From the IMG/VR virus record IMGVR_UViG_3300027760_000553, positions 1 to 64,000 of that record: a DNA stretch of 64,000 nt; one strand, 5' to 3'. Position numbers and translations under genes: made by a program. Positions 14,671 through 21,782 of the stretch are shown one piece after another. The notes under the pieces are model-generated. The model ran no database searches, was not told where the DNA came from, and saw only the letters and a program-made list of their open reading frames with translations. Each line of letters opens with the position of its first letter. Positions within the stretch are counted from its first letter, which is position 1. Source of the stretch: a virus.

Positions 14671-14693
14671 ATGTCAGCCCAGACTGCTACACT
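14671..14693 (+). promoter_or_regulatory. early promoter ATGTCAG-N10-TACACT, copy 7
   Basis: Same spacing, CTGC before the -10; drives GTG 14725. Confidence 0.65.
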
Positions 14694-14724
14694 TAGAATA
14701 TCAACAACAGAAAGAAGGAAAATC

Positions 14725-15747
14725 GTGGCTCACGACTTAGAAACACAAAACGGCAAAACCTCATTCGCATCATTCAGACAACCTGCTTGGCACGGATTAG
14801 GAACAGTCTTTACAGAAGAAAAAACAACCGCAGAAATGTTAGAGGCTGCAAATCTTAATGGGTGGAATGTTCGCCTTGAAGATTTGGAAACCCCTACACA
14901 TCTAACAAGCGACAAGGCATACCAATATGTCTTGCGAACAAACCCTACCGATAACACACAAACCGATATTCTCGGAATCGTTGGTGAGCGTTATCACCCA
15001 TTGCAGAATGAAGACCTATTCTCATTCGGTGATAATATTCTTGACGGTGGTGGTCGTTGGGAAACTGCTGGGTCAATCAAGGGTGGTCGTGTCGTGTTCG
15101 GTGCATTAGCATTAGAGCGTGAAACAATTCTTGACCCTAATGGTGTAAGTGATAAGGTAAAAACTTATTTGCTCATCAACACATCTCACGATGGTTCTAT
15201 TGCTATTCAAGCAAGTATCACACCCGTTCGTGTTGTGTGCGCTAACACTCTCAACCTTGCTCTCGGTGGCGTAGGTCGTAAGAAGAATAAGGGAATCAAG
15301 CAATCATTCAAGATTCGCCACACACAAACCGCTAATGGTAAAGTTCAAATTGCTCGTGAGACTCTTGGTCTTGCTAATGCTTATATGGACGAATTTGATA
15401 TTATGGCTAAGGCTATGATTGAGAAAGAGGTCAATGCGATTGACTTCAACAAAATCATTCTTGCTGCATATCCTAAGCCAGAAAAAGATGCTAAGGGTGC
15501 TTTCAAGAAATGGGAAAACAAGGTAGATGTCATCAACGATATTTACACAGGCGAGTTCAATGGAATGATTGCGGGTAATGCGTGGGGTGCGTTCAATGCA
15601 CTAACTGAGCGCCTTGACTGGTATCGTTCTGCTCGTGGTGGTTCTAACGAATCCATTCTTGCATCAGCATCAGGATTTGACCCTGCTATCAACGCAGAAA
15701 AAAATCGTTTGCTAAAAGTTGTGCAAGGCGTAATGTCTCTCGCATAA
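14725..15747 (+). CDS. DUF932 / TIGR03299-like phage-plasmid protein
   Basis: The start is GTG 14725 behind AGAAAGAAGG; the ATG at 14590 lies before the promoter. 340 aa. Recognisable blocks are SFRQPAWHGLGTVF, DTQTDILGIVGERYHPLQNED, GGGRWETAGSIKGGRVVFGAL and VRVVCANTLNLAL, as in the DUF932 family found on phages and plasmids. Its role is unknown; relatives sit near replication or early genes. It ends just before hairpin copy 5 and the tRNA-Asp gene. Confidence 0.8.
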   Translation: MAHDLETQNGKTSFASFRQPAWHGLGTVFTEEKTTAEMLEAANLNGWNVRLEDLETPTHLTSDKAYQYVLRTNPTDNTQTDILGIVGERYHPLQNEDLFSFGDNILDGGGRWETAGSIKGGRVVFGALALERETILDPNGVSDKVKTYLLINTSHDGSIAIQASITPVRVVCANTLNLALGGVGRKKNKGIKQSFKIRHTQTANGKVQIARETLGLANAYMDEFDIMAKAMIEKEVNAIDFNKIILAAYPKPEKDAKGAFKKWENKVDVINDIYTGEFNGMIAGNAWGAFNALTERLDWYRSARGGSNESILASASGFDPAINAEKNRLLKVVQGVMSLA

Positions 15748-15757
15748 TAAAAAAATT

Positions 15758-15782
15758 CCTGAGCAAGAATTAAAACTGCTCT
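15758..15782 (+). terminator. conserved 3' hairpin, copy 5
   Basis: CCTGAGCA...AAACTGCTC, 11 bases after the DUF932 stop and eight bases before tRNA-Asp. Confidence 0.6.
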
Positions 15783-15790
15783 CCATAACT

Positions 15791-15864
15791 GGAGTGTTAG
15801 CATAGTTGGTTAATGCGCTACCCTGTCACGGTAGAGATCACGGGTTCAAGTCCCGTACACTTCG
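15791..15864 (+). tRNA. tRNA-Asp (GTC)
   Basis: Full cloverleaf: acceptor GGAGTGT/ACACTTC, anticodon stem CTACC/GGTAG with loop CTGTCAC, T stem ACGGG/CCCGT. CCA is not encoded. Confidence 0.9.
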
Positions 15865-15932
15865 CAATTAAATAAATCGGCCAGCAGTGTGACCAAGATA
15901 ACATTTTTGCAAACATTCGATTACGAAGGGCC

Positions 15933-15961
15933 TTGACTTTTCCCTAAATTTCTGCGATAAT
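15933..15961 (+). promoter_or_regulatory. leaderless promoter of 15968 operon
   Basis: TTGACT, 17 bp, GATAAT, then six bases to ATG. A GGCCAGC box lies at 15879-15885. Confidence 0.75.
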
Positions 15962-15967
15962 TAGTAT

Positions 15968-16186
15968 ATGACCCAACAAGTTGCAATATATGAAATGAAC
16001 TACTCCTGCTCTCCTGGTGGCGTTGACTGCTGGGAAGCAACCATTCAAGGATATGGGACAAGCACTACTGCCTCTGACTTTAAAACTGCTGGAGAGGCCC
16101 TTAATTGGGTTATTGACAGACACCCTGACGAAGTGCTAGAATTGGTAGTAACATCACTACCTGCCTATGAAAAGGAATATGTATGA
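15968..16186 (+). CDS. 72-aa hypothetical protein
   Basis: Leaderless start. MTQQVAIYEMNYSCSPGGVD, then a GYGTSTTASDFKTAGEALNW strand-helix. First of a long operon of microproteins running to 18.9 kb. Confidence 0.6.
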   Translation: MTQQVAIYEMNYSCSPGGVDCWEATIQGYGTSTTASDFKTAGEALNWVIDRHPDEVLELVVTSLPAYEKEYV

Positions 16187-16413
16187 CCCAAACAATATCA
16201 GACCCAATGCTACAAGACTACTATTCTTGTGATCTTGCTATCTCTATTACAAATATCAAGGCTAAGAATAGACACCACGCAGAAGCCGTTATGCAAACCT
16301 TCATAGATGAGATTGGCAAGATAATGACTGATGAACTTAGTTGGGATGACGCTCAATGGGATATAGAGGAAAATGTATTCCTACCTGAACTTGGAGAGTG
16401 GCATACAAAGTGA
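16183..16413 (+). CDS. 76-aa hypothetical protein
   Basis: ATGA overlap. SCDLAISITNIKAKNRHHAEAV is a strand then helix, followed by an acidic Trp-rich end (DELSWDDAQWDIEE). Unrecognised. Confidence 0.6.
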   Translation: MTQTISDPMLQDYYSCDLAISITNIKAKNRHHAEAVMQTFIDEIGKIMTDELSWDDAQWDIEENVFLPELGEWHTK

Positions 16414-16565
16414 ATACCATTGACGAACTAATCAATGAAATATATGAAAGCAATTTCTCTCACTTAGAGTTTGAAGAAAATATGGGTGGAGATGCTTGCG
16501 ACTGCCATATCCACACTACACTAAACACTATTGCCCACTATGCTGGAATTGAGGTAGGAGAATGA
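16410..16565 (+). CDS. 51-aa hypothetical protein (GTG start)
   Basis: GTG 16410 overlaps the previous stop (GTGA), and its own stop overlaps the next ATG (ATGA). CDCHIHTTLNTIAH could be a Cys/His metal site. Confidence 0.55.
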   Translation: MNTIDELINEIYESNFSHLEFEENMGGDACDCHIHTTLNTIAHYAGIEVGE

Positions 16566-16768
16566 AGGTTAGAATCAGTCTTGAACAAACCATAGATATA
16601 GATGATGCTATGTCTAATGATATAGGGTTTGAACTCTATGGTCCACCTGATATGAGTAATGAGGATAAGGTTGATTATCTAATTGCCCGATTTGCTGAGG
16701 ACATAGATACTATGGTAAAGTACGATGAAGTAATGGGCAACATCTCAGTAGAATACATAGAGGACTAG
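16562..16768 (+). CDS. 68-aa acidic protein
   Basis: MKVRISLEQTIDIDDAMSND, then DKVDYLIARFAEDIDTMV. A small strand-helix protein. Unrecognised. Confidence 0.6.
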   Translation: MKVRISLEQTIDIDDAMSNDIGFELYGPPDMSNEDKVDYLIARFAEDIDTMVKYDEVMGNISVEYIED

Positions 16769-16921
16769 ATGTTAGGCTATACTGAAACTGATATTGCAGT
16801 AATGACAGATGCTATGGAAGATGCTATCAAATCAGGTAGACTCTCTTCTGAGGTAGTAGATGGTTTAGAAAAGGCTCAATCATTCCTTGATGGTTTATGG
16901 GCAGAAGGGTACTTTGACTAA
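16769..16921 (+). CDS. 50-aa helical protein
   Basis: MLGYTETDIAVMTDAMEDAI, then a second helix ending LWAEGYFD. It abuts the previous stop and shares one base with the next start. Confidence 0.55.
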   Translation: MLGYTETDIAVMTDAMEDAIKSGRLSSEVVDGLEKAQSFLDGLWAEGYFD

Positions 16922-17151
16922 TGTGGAGTAAGTATACATTTGTTTGTGACCCTGATGAGTGTGATGCTCTTCTTGAGTTTACCGCCAGGGACGGATACGG
17001 ATTCCCCAATGGATCTGTAGAGATGAAATGCCCTTGTGGAAGAATGATGAACTATATTAGTTATGAAGATGCTTGGGAACCGATCATTACAGATGTGAGC
17101 AAGGTCACACCCGTAACAGTTGTAAAAATCAACACTAACCCGTATAATTAA
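16921..17151 (+). CDS. 76-aa zinc-ribbon protein
   Basis: FVCDPDECDALLEF and MKCPCGRMMNYISYEDAW make a CxxxxC/CxC set typical of a small zinc ribbon repeatedly found in actinophages. Confidence 0.65.
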   Translation: MWSKYTFVCDPDECDALLEFTARDGYGFPNGSVEMKCPCGRMMNYISYEDAWEPIITDVSKVTPVTVVKINTNPYN

Positions 17152-17155
17152 TACT

Positions 17156-17308
17156 ATGGACCTAAATACACTTAAAGAATATATACGCTTACACGCCATA
17201 TCCCTTGAACAGGATTTGGAAAACGAGGACGGTGCTGATAGCATTGTTCCTTACCTAGAAGGTGCAATTCATGTATCCCGTCACTATTTGGAGGTAGCAG
17301 GTGAATAA
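17156..17308 (+). CDS. 50-aa helical protein
   Basis: TATAAT (17143-17148) lies seven bases before the ATG, an internal leaderless promoter within the operon. MDLNTLKEYIRLHAISLEQD is amphipathic. Confidence 0.55.
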   Translation: MDLNTLKEYIRLHAISLEQDLENEDGADSIVPYLEGAIHVSRHYLEVAGE

Positions 17309-17585
17309 TATAGAACTTGACCCATACCTAATGAAACAAGTAGAAATGGGTATGGACGGAGCAGACATCCTGCACGGACACCTAAAGACCCTTATGTATG
17401 AGGCTGAGCAAGTTCTTGACCGTTGCATTGAGGCAGAGGAATACTCAGAGGAAGCCATGGACTCTATGGCTCGTACAGAAGCAACGGGATACTTAGACGC
17501 CCTTTCTGAGGTATATGCATTAACTTATGCTATTGCATTTGCCAAGGAAGATGTTAAGAACCGTAAGGAGATTCTTGGTGGATAA
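17301..17585 (+). CDS. 94-aa helical protein (GTG start)
   Basis: GTG 17301 overlaps the previous gene by eight bases. Acidic helical coil (EQVLDRCIEAEEYSEEAMDS). Unrecognised. Confidence 0.55.
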   Translation: MNNIELDPYLMKQVEMGMDGADILHGHLKTLMYEAEQVLDRCIEAEEYSEEAMDSMARTEATGYLDALSEVYALTYAIAFAKEDVKNRKEILGG

Positions 17586-18012
17586 CTTTATTGAGATGAC
17601 GGAAGATGAGTGGTTTGACACTTATAAGCCTATTAAGAATCATCTAGATGAGAATGCTAGTTTTGATGGGCATATGTTTGAGACCTACGATGGGGAAGTG
17701 GCCTTTGTAAAAGAACAAGACCCTGCCTATATCTGGATGTATGGTGATGGTGACGACGGTGGTAGTTACATCTGGAACGGATGGCACATCGTAAATAGAA
17801 TAGGATACTTTATCACTTCCGTACCCTGCCCTCCTGACACGACTATTCAGGTCTTGGTCAGTCATAACTGGTTCTATTGTGAGAACTGCAGCGCTGAGTT
17901 TGAAGACCCTGATAATATAATCAGAGATGCCTTTGATGAGCACGATTTGGAAAAATGCCCAGAATGTGCTACACTTGATGAAATGACCCTAGTAGGAATG
18001 GATAAAAAATGA
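17578..18012 (+). CDS. 144-aa protein with zinc ribbon (GTG start)
   Basis: GTG 17578 overlaps the previous gene; the longer frame is rejected. The N-terminal part is acidic and aromatic (GDGDDGGSYIWNGWHIVNRIG). The C-terminal WFYCENCSAEFEDP and KCPECATLDEM give a CxxC/CxxC ribbon. Unknown role. Confidence 0.6.
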   Translation: MDNFIEMTEDEWFDTYKPIKNHLDENASFDGHMFETYDGEVAFVKEQDPAYIWMYGDGDDGGSYIWNGWHIVNRIGYFITSVPCPPDTTIQVLVSHNWFYCENCSAEFEDPDNIIRDAFDEHDLEKCPECATLDEMTLVGMDKK

Positions 18013-18341
18013 AAACATCAATTAGTGGGCTAACATACATTGGCTCTTTTACGGTAGACTCAGGACAAGCAATTGTCGGTGACCCTTGTTACCTTGATGA
18101 GTGGAAAACGTGGGATTCAGATAAACAAAACTTTGAGGACCACCCTAAGCATAAAGGTGAATACGGTTATCTAGGTGCCTCTAATGCCACACTAGTAGAG
18201 GGATACGGCTCTTTAGGTCTTGGTTCGGCTGTTGCTTTCTCTACAGGATACGGGGACGGTATCTATCCTGTTTATGCTGAGTTAGACGGAACTCGTGTTC
18301 TAAAGATTATTATTGATTTTGATAATGAGGATGATGAGTAA
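18009..18341 (+). CDS. DUF4241-like protein
   Basis: 110 aa; GSFTVDSGQAIVGDPCYLDEW, then AVAFSTGYGDGIYPVYAEL. This G-DPCY...GDG-YPVYAEL layout is that of small DUF4241-type proteins found in phages and bacteria. No known activity. Confidence 0.6.
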   Translation: MKTSISGLTYIGSFTVDSGQAIVGDPCYLDEWKTWDSDKQNFEDHPKHKGEYGYLGASNATLVEGYGSLGLGSAVAFSTGYGDGIYPVYAELDGTRVLKIIIDFDNEDDE

Positions 18342-18532
18342 TGCCTAAGTATATTATAACTGCAACACGAGAAACTTACTATGAGATTGATATTGACGCT
18401 GACAGTGAAGATCAGGCTATAGCAGAGATTGAACGTATTGAACGTGAGGAAGATATTGAAATTTATGCCTATGACTGGTACCCTTTAGAGATACAATCCG
18501 TTGAAGAGGAAGAGGAAGAGGAGCAAGAATAA
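18341..18532 (+). CDS. 63-aa acidic protein
   Basis: MPKYIITATRETYYEIDIDA, then a Glu-rich helix ending in a run of glutamates (EEEEEEEQE). Possibly a DNA-mimic-like or protein-binding acidic tail. Coupled on both sides. Confidence 0.55.
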   Translation: MPKYIITATRETYYEIDIDADSEDQAIAEIERIEREEDIEIYAYDWYPLEIQSVEEEEEEEQE

Positions 18533-18882
18533 TGGGAGCACGAATTAATTTTGTATTTAAAGATAGTGAGTCAGGGCCTATGGTTGTACTCTATAGCCAC
18601 TGGGGTCAGACTGAATGGGAGCGGGACCTAGCAATGGCCCTGCAGCATTCTAAACCACGGTGGGGAGATTCATCCTATGGGACCCGTATGATTATTAGTT
18701 ATCTTATGCAAGATAGCATTCTAGATGAGACAGGGTTTGGTATCTATGCTATTAGTAATGATGGCTATGACCTAGGTGAACAAACCATCCTTATCGACTT
18801 CACTACTAATACTGTCACTGATAATGTATCGGTAGATTTTGATAAATTTGTGGCCGCTTATTCGCCACTTATCAACGCCTAG
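18532..18882 (+). CDS. 116-aa conserved phage protein
   Basis: MGARINFVFKDSESGPMVVLYSHWG, then MIISYLMQDSILDETGFGIYAI. A compact alpha/beta protein recurrent in actinophages, function unknown. Confidence 0.6.
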   Translation: MGARINFVFKDSESGPMVVLYSHWGQTEWERDLAMALQHSKPRWGDSSYGTRMIISYLMQDSILDETGFGIYAISNDGYDLGEQTILIDFTTNTVTDNVSVDFDKFVAAYSPLINA

Positions 18883-18912
18883 AGAGGGGTCTACTAGGCT
18901 GATACAAAGGTG

Positions 18913-18956
18913 GGGCGTGGGACTTTTGCCTGTCTTGCGCCCCCCTTACTTTTTTG
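18913..18956 (+). terminator. intrinsic terminator
   Basis: GGGGCG...CGCCCC stem followed by TTACTTTTTT, just before a TATAAT (about 18957) that can start the next gene. Confidence 0.6.
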
Positions 18957-18979
18957 GTATAATGGAATAGAGGAGAGAT

Positions 18980-19201
18980 ATGACTTATAGTCTACGCAGA
19001 AAGCCTGAGATGACTAAAGAGATTCGTTACGCAGAAAGAATTGCCAAACTCCTCAACGAGGATATGGGATTAAATCTAGAAGCGGTTGGATTTCATTTAG
19101 TTCGTAACAATCCTGTTATCGCATACAAACGATTAGAGGTTGTGAGTTTGATGGCAGGGGAAGAATATGATACACTTATGGAAGAGATGAGAGGCAACTA
19201 A
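18980..19201 (+). CDS. 73-aa hypothetical protein
   Basis: ATG after GAGGAGAG with TATAAT upstream. MTYSLRRKPEMTKEIRYAER, then a helix-turn-helix-like NEDMGLNLEAVGFHLVRN. Could bind DNA; not proven. Confidence 0.55.
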   Translation: MTYSLRRKPEMTKEIRYAERIAKLLNEDMGLNLEAVGFHLVRNNPVIAYKRLEVVSLMAGEEYDTLMEEMRGN

Positions 19202-19203
19202 CT

Positions 19204-19494
19204 ATGGCAATACCAAGTGCAGACAAGGCAGCAATACTATCCCATTTTTGGATGGAATTTAGAGATGACGAAGTACTAAAAGATTTTGTAGAGTTTAACG
19301 ATATGGGATTACCCCTAGCATTTTTTGTGGCAACTGGAATTGTACAAGATACTCCAATGTCAGAGGAATATATATCTGAAACCTTTAATTTATTTTTAGT
19401 TGCGTTAGAGATTGAAGAAGAAGAGATAGATGGGTTAGATAACCTTAATGACATTTTAGACTATGCAAGATCTAAAAAAGAAGGCGACATCTAA
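19204..19494 (+). CDS. 96-aa helical protein
   Basis: DKAAILSHFWMEFRDDEVLKD, then PLAFFVATGIVQDTPMSEEYI. Conserved style among actinophages, no function known. Last gene before the origin-like region. Confidence 0.6.
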   Translation: MAIPSADKAAILSHFWMEFRDDEVLKDFVEFNDMGLPLAFFVATGIVQDTPMSEEYISETFNLFLVALEIEEEEIDGLDNLNDILDYARSKKEGDI

Positions 19495-19567
19495 CAAGTT
19501 TAGCACACATCTTGCTATCGCAGGAGGGTGGGGCTGGCCACACTATATCATGTCAAACCACATTTGT

Positions 19568-19671
19568 CAAACCTTATTACGATGGATGTAAAAATTTTCC
19601 AGATTCTTGCCCAAACCTTATTACGAAGAGTCTAAATTTTTCCAGATTCCTAGCCAAACCTTATATCATAC
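19568..19671 (+). repeat. 44-bp tandem repeats (2 full plus 1 partial)
   Basis: Units begin at 19568, 19612 and 19656. The first two share CAAACCTTATTACGA and a second block TTTTCCAGATTC. Confidence 0.8.
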
Positions 19672-19707
19672 AAACCTTTATTTGTCAAACAGGTGTATAA
19701 TAATCTT

Positions 19708-19920
19708 ATGAGCCCAAGACATATGTCAAGAATGCTATATCCAAAAATGGCAAAACAAGAAGATAAAGGTTTGGAACAAGTCTTTACTTCCTTTACTGTT
19801 CTTATAGGGTTGGGTAGATACTTTTCTCCAGATCCCGTCGTGGCAATGTCTAATAAGACTATCGAAGATCCCGAAGCGGGACGGGATCAAAAGATAAACC
19901 ACTCTTCCCTATATAACTAA
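19708..19920 (+). CDS. 70-aa hypothetical protein inside the origin-like region
   Basis: Leaderless layout: TATAAT (19696-19701), six bases, ATG. MSPRHMSRMLYPKMAKQEDK, then LIGLGRYFSPDPVVAMSN. A GATCCCG/CGGGATC hairpin (19867-19888) lies within the frame. It may be a real small protein or an open frame across regulatory DNA. Confidence 0.45.
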   Translation: MSPRHMSRMLYPKMAKQEDKGLEQVFTSFTVLIGLGRYFSPDPVVAMSNKTIEDPEAGRDQKINHSSLYN

Positions 19921-20066
19921 TACCTGATATACAAACACTTTTATCCAAACATTATTTTCTGATGTTTTGGATATTTTTTATATCTTTTTAAATAAAATAT
20001 TACGATAATCAAACATTTTTCCCCAAATTTGGATATTTTTTTATATGGTTTTTGGGCTATAAAGGT

Positions 20067-20095
20067 TTGACAAATAAGGGGTTTGGGTATATAAT
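20067..20095 (+). promoter_or_regulatory. consensus sigma-70 promoter in origin region
   Basis: TTGACA, 17 bp, TATAAT: a perfect consensus, with iteron cores overlapping the -35 and spacer. No ORF follows for 250 bases. Confidence 0.8.
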
Positions 20096-20112
20096 GCATA
20101 GCCCATATAGAG

Positions 20113-20141
20113 TTGACAAAGGTTTGGATATGTGGTATAAG
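20113..20141 (+). promoter_or_regulatory. second promoter in origin region
   Basis: TTGACA, 17 bp, TATAAG, again overlapping iteron cores. It could make a primer or control RNA. Confidence 0.65.
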
Positions 20142-20325
20142 GTTTGGGGATAGGGGGTTTGGGGCCCCTGGGATTACGACGCCCTTCTATAAATGCTCCA
20201 TTCTCCACTATCCTCCACTTCACTCCACTATTAGAATGTCAAACAACATAATCAGTAACATTTATTTGTGGATAAACCTGTGTATAACTAACATTTTCAG
20301 GGTATTGACATGTGGATAACTTTCG

Positions 20326-20354
20326 TTGACATCCTATCCAAACCAGTGTATACT
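20326..20354 (+). promoter_or_regulatory. leaderless promoter for 20361
   Basis: TTGACA, 17 bp, TATACT, six bases, ATG. Confidence 0.8.
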
Positions 20355-20360
20355 TGAAGT

Positions 20361-20474
20361 ATGAACATATATAAAATCTCATTGTTAGATTACGACAGAG
20401 CATTCGATCTAGAAATGTTTGCCTCAACCGAAGAAGAAGCCAAGCAAATGGCTATGAGAGAAGAACCACATATG
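20361..20474 (+). CDS. 37-aa hypothetical protein
   Basis: Leaderless start. MNIYKISLLDYDRAFDLEMF, then an ASTEEEAKQMA helix. The strand-helix pattern is common in phage microproteins. Confidence 0.5.
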
Positions 20475-20518
20475 AACATTACGAAGGTGGTTTGTCTAAC
20501 CTCAATCGAGTATATACC

Positions 20519-20650
20519 ATGACACATGTCTGCAACTATGAACTAGACCTTGATGGTCAGGTAACCTGCACTGTATGTGGTGCTATGGATGACGATATGA
20601 GTCACTCTGATGATGTGGATATCTTTGAGTCTCAGATTGACTTTGAGTGA
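20519..20650 (+). CDS. 43-aa zinc microprotein
   Basis: MTHVCNYELDLDGQVTCTVC gives an H..C...CxxC site; the rest is acidic. It follows the previous small frame closely. Confidence 0.5.
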   Translation: MTHVCNYELDLDGQVTCTVCGAMDDDMSHSDDVDIFESQIDFE

Positions 20651-20671
20651 TGGCTCTGATATAATAATATG

Positions 20672-20863
20672 ATGCTAACAATAACTCTAATCCTAATAAC
20701 CTGGTATGCCACAAAGGTATACTATACAAAAACCTTAAATCTTCAAACACCAGCCAAAGAAGAAGGTTTTATGGTTCATGCAAAATGTTATAAATGTTCT
20801 CAAACCATATACACCCATAGAGACAATCTTCGTGCTCCATACTACTGTTTGATGTGCAAATGA
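20672..20863 (+). CDS. 63-aa membrane-anchored zinc ribbon
   Basis: TATAAT (20660-20665) lies six bases before ATG 20672, which is preferred over the ATG at 20669. An N-terminal membrane helix (LTITLILITWYATKVYY) is followed by KCYKCSQTIYTH and YYCLMCK, a CxxC/CxxC zinc ribbon facing one side of the membrane. Confidence 0.6.
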   Translation: MLTITLILITWYATKVYYTKTLNLQTPAKEEGFMVHAKCYKCSQTIYTHRDNLRAPYYCLMCK

Positions 20864-21024
20864 CAAAATCTAATTTTCCTCTGAAACTACACTATGGCAC
20901 AATGACATCAAACTACTGTATTGGGATATATCTTAATAACTGGGGGTATCCTGTAAAGCATCAATGGGATATAGGCCTTTATCTCTTTAAGTGGTATATA
21001 GGTATAGACTTCTTTAAGGATTGA
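20860..21024 (+). CDS. 54-aa hypothetical protein
   Basis: ATGA overlap. MTKSNFPLKLHYGTMTSNYC, then WDIGLYLFKWYIGIDFF. Hydrophobic-aromatic; similar short proteins occur in phages. Unknown. Confidence 0.5.
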   Translation: MTKSNFPLKLHYGTMTSNYCIGIYLNNWGYPVKHQWDIGLYLFKWYIGIDFFKD

Positions 21025-21047
21025 TACTAGGGGTAATTGGGTCTTTA

Positions 21048-21076
21048 TTGACTTCCCCGTCAAAAATTGCTATACT
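21048..21076 (+). promoter_or_regulatory. leaderless promoter for 21083
   Basis: TTGACT, 17 bp, TATACT, six bases, ATG. Confidence 0.8.
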
Positions 21077-21082
21077 TAAGGT

Positions 21083-21289
21083 ATGATCAATATGCAAATC
21101 CCTGATCCATTTCAAACCTTTGTAGCCAAAAAATATGCTAATGCCAAAGGCTATGTTCATGATTGGTTTACTGGTGAATGGTCTTATACTTGCTCTACTT
21201 GTAAGGAAGATCTTTTTGGTCCATCCCGCAAAATTCTGACAAAGATCAGGCTATATCATACAAGAAATGAGTGCTTAGGTGGCTACTAA
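21083..21289 (+). CDS. 68-aa zinc-binding protein
   Basis: SYTCSTCKEDLFGPS and a C-terminal YHTRNEC give C..C..H..C ligands. First gene of a small zinc-protein operon. Confidence 0.6.
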   Translation: MINMQIPDPFQTFVAKKYANAKGYVHDWFTGEWSYTCSTCKEDLFGPSRKILTKIRLYHTRNECLGGY

Positions 21290-21389
21290 ATGTACACATA
21301 CCTGGTATATGCGAGAGCCAGGAATACAATGTACAAAATGTTTAATTATTTGGGAGAGTGATGAGGATATTAATCTGTCCAATTTGTAA
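21279..21389 (+). CDS. 36-aa zinc microprotein (GTG start)
   Basis: GTG 21279 overlaps the gene before it by 11 bases. KCTHTWYMREPGIQCTKC holds C-x-H and CxxC ligands. Confidence 0.45.
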   Translation: MATKCTHTWYMREPGIQCTKCLIIWESDEDINLSNL

Positions 21390-21465
21390 GAAAGAATGGG
21401 ATTTAAGATGGGGTATATTTGGACACGACTCCCTATCTAGGCATATGAAGGATGCTCACCGATAG
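21361..21465 (+). CDS. 34-aa C2H2-type zinc finger
   Basis: MRILICPICKKEWDLRWG, then HDSLSRHMKDAHR: CxxC followed by HxxxxH with a hydrophobic core, a single classical-looking finger. It probably binds nucleic acid or protein. Confidence 0.5.
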   Translation: MRILICPICKKEWDLRWGIFGHDSLSRHMKDAHR

Positions 21466-21567
21466 TGCCCGTGTAGGGCATTGGAAGGTTTTATAACTCT
21501 TATTTTGCGCCGAACTCTAATAATAAAAACCTGATATACTTAAAGTAATCAGCAAATTAGGAGAAAA

Positions 21568-21684
21568 ATGAAGACAACATACAAGTGTACAGAGTGTAAG
21601 ACAAGTATTGTTATTACCACCAAGGTTCACGAATTACCTGAGTCAATCATATGCCCGTGTGAAATGGTAATGCCAAAGGTATGA
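21568..21684 (+). CDS. 38-aa zinc ribbon
   Basis: A TATACT-like box and TTAGGAGAAAA ribosome site precede the ATG. TYKCTECKT and IICPCEM supply CxxC and CxC. Confidence 0.55.
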   Translation: MKTTYKCTECKTSIVITTKVHELPESIICPCEMVMPKV

Positions 21685-21782
21685 TTCTTTATGTTTATTG
21701 GGTATATGCTATGATAGGCATATCTGCAGTAGTCATAGTAGAATCAATGTATCAATATTTTAAATCATTTAAGGAGAAATAA
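21681..21782 (+). CDS. 33-aa membrane peptide
   Basis: ATGA overlap. WVYAMIGISAVVIVESMYQYF is one transmembrane segment; KSFKEK follows. It couples to the sulfotransferase gene. Confidence 0.45.
   Translation: MILYVYWVYAMIGISAVVIVESMYQYFKSFKEK

Larger units (their letters stand above)
19554..20320. other. origin-like region with iterons
   Basis: Left arm: 44-bp tandem repeats starting CAAACCTTATTACGA at 19568 and 19612, with a partial third at 19656 in exact register. Right arm: inverted copies of the core (AAGGTTTG/GGTTTGG) near 20061, 20118, 20138 and 20154. Between them (about 19950-20060) is a very AT-rich stretch. TTTGTCAAACC occurs on the left and its inverse, GGTTTGACAAAT, on the right. 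DnaA-like 9-mers lie at 20267, 20279 and 20311. This is the layout of an iteron origin. Origin function is inferred. Confidence 0.6.

Noticed and set aside
14590-14724. ATG 14590 as start of the DUF932 gene
   Set aside because: It precedes the early promoter at 14671-14693; GTG 14725 has the ribosome site.
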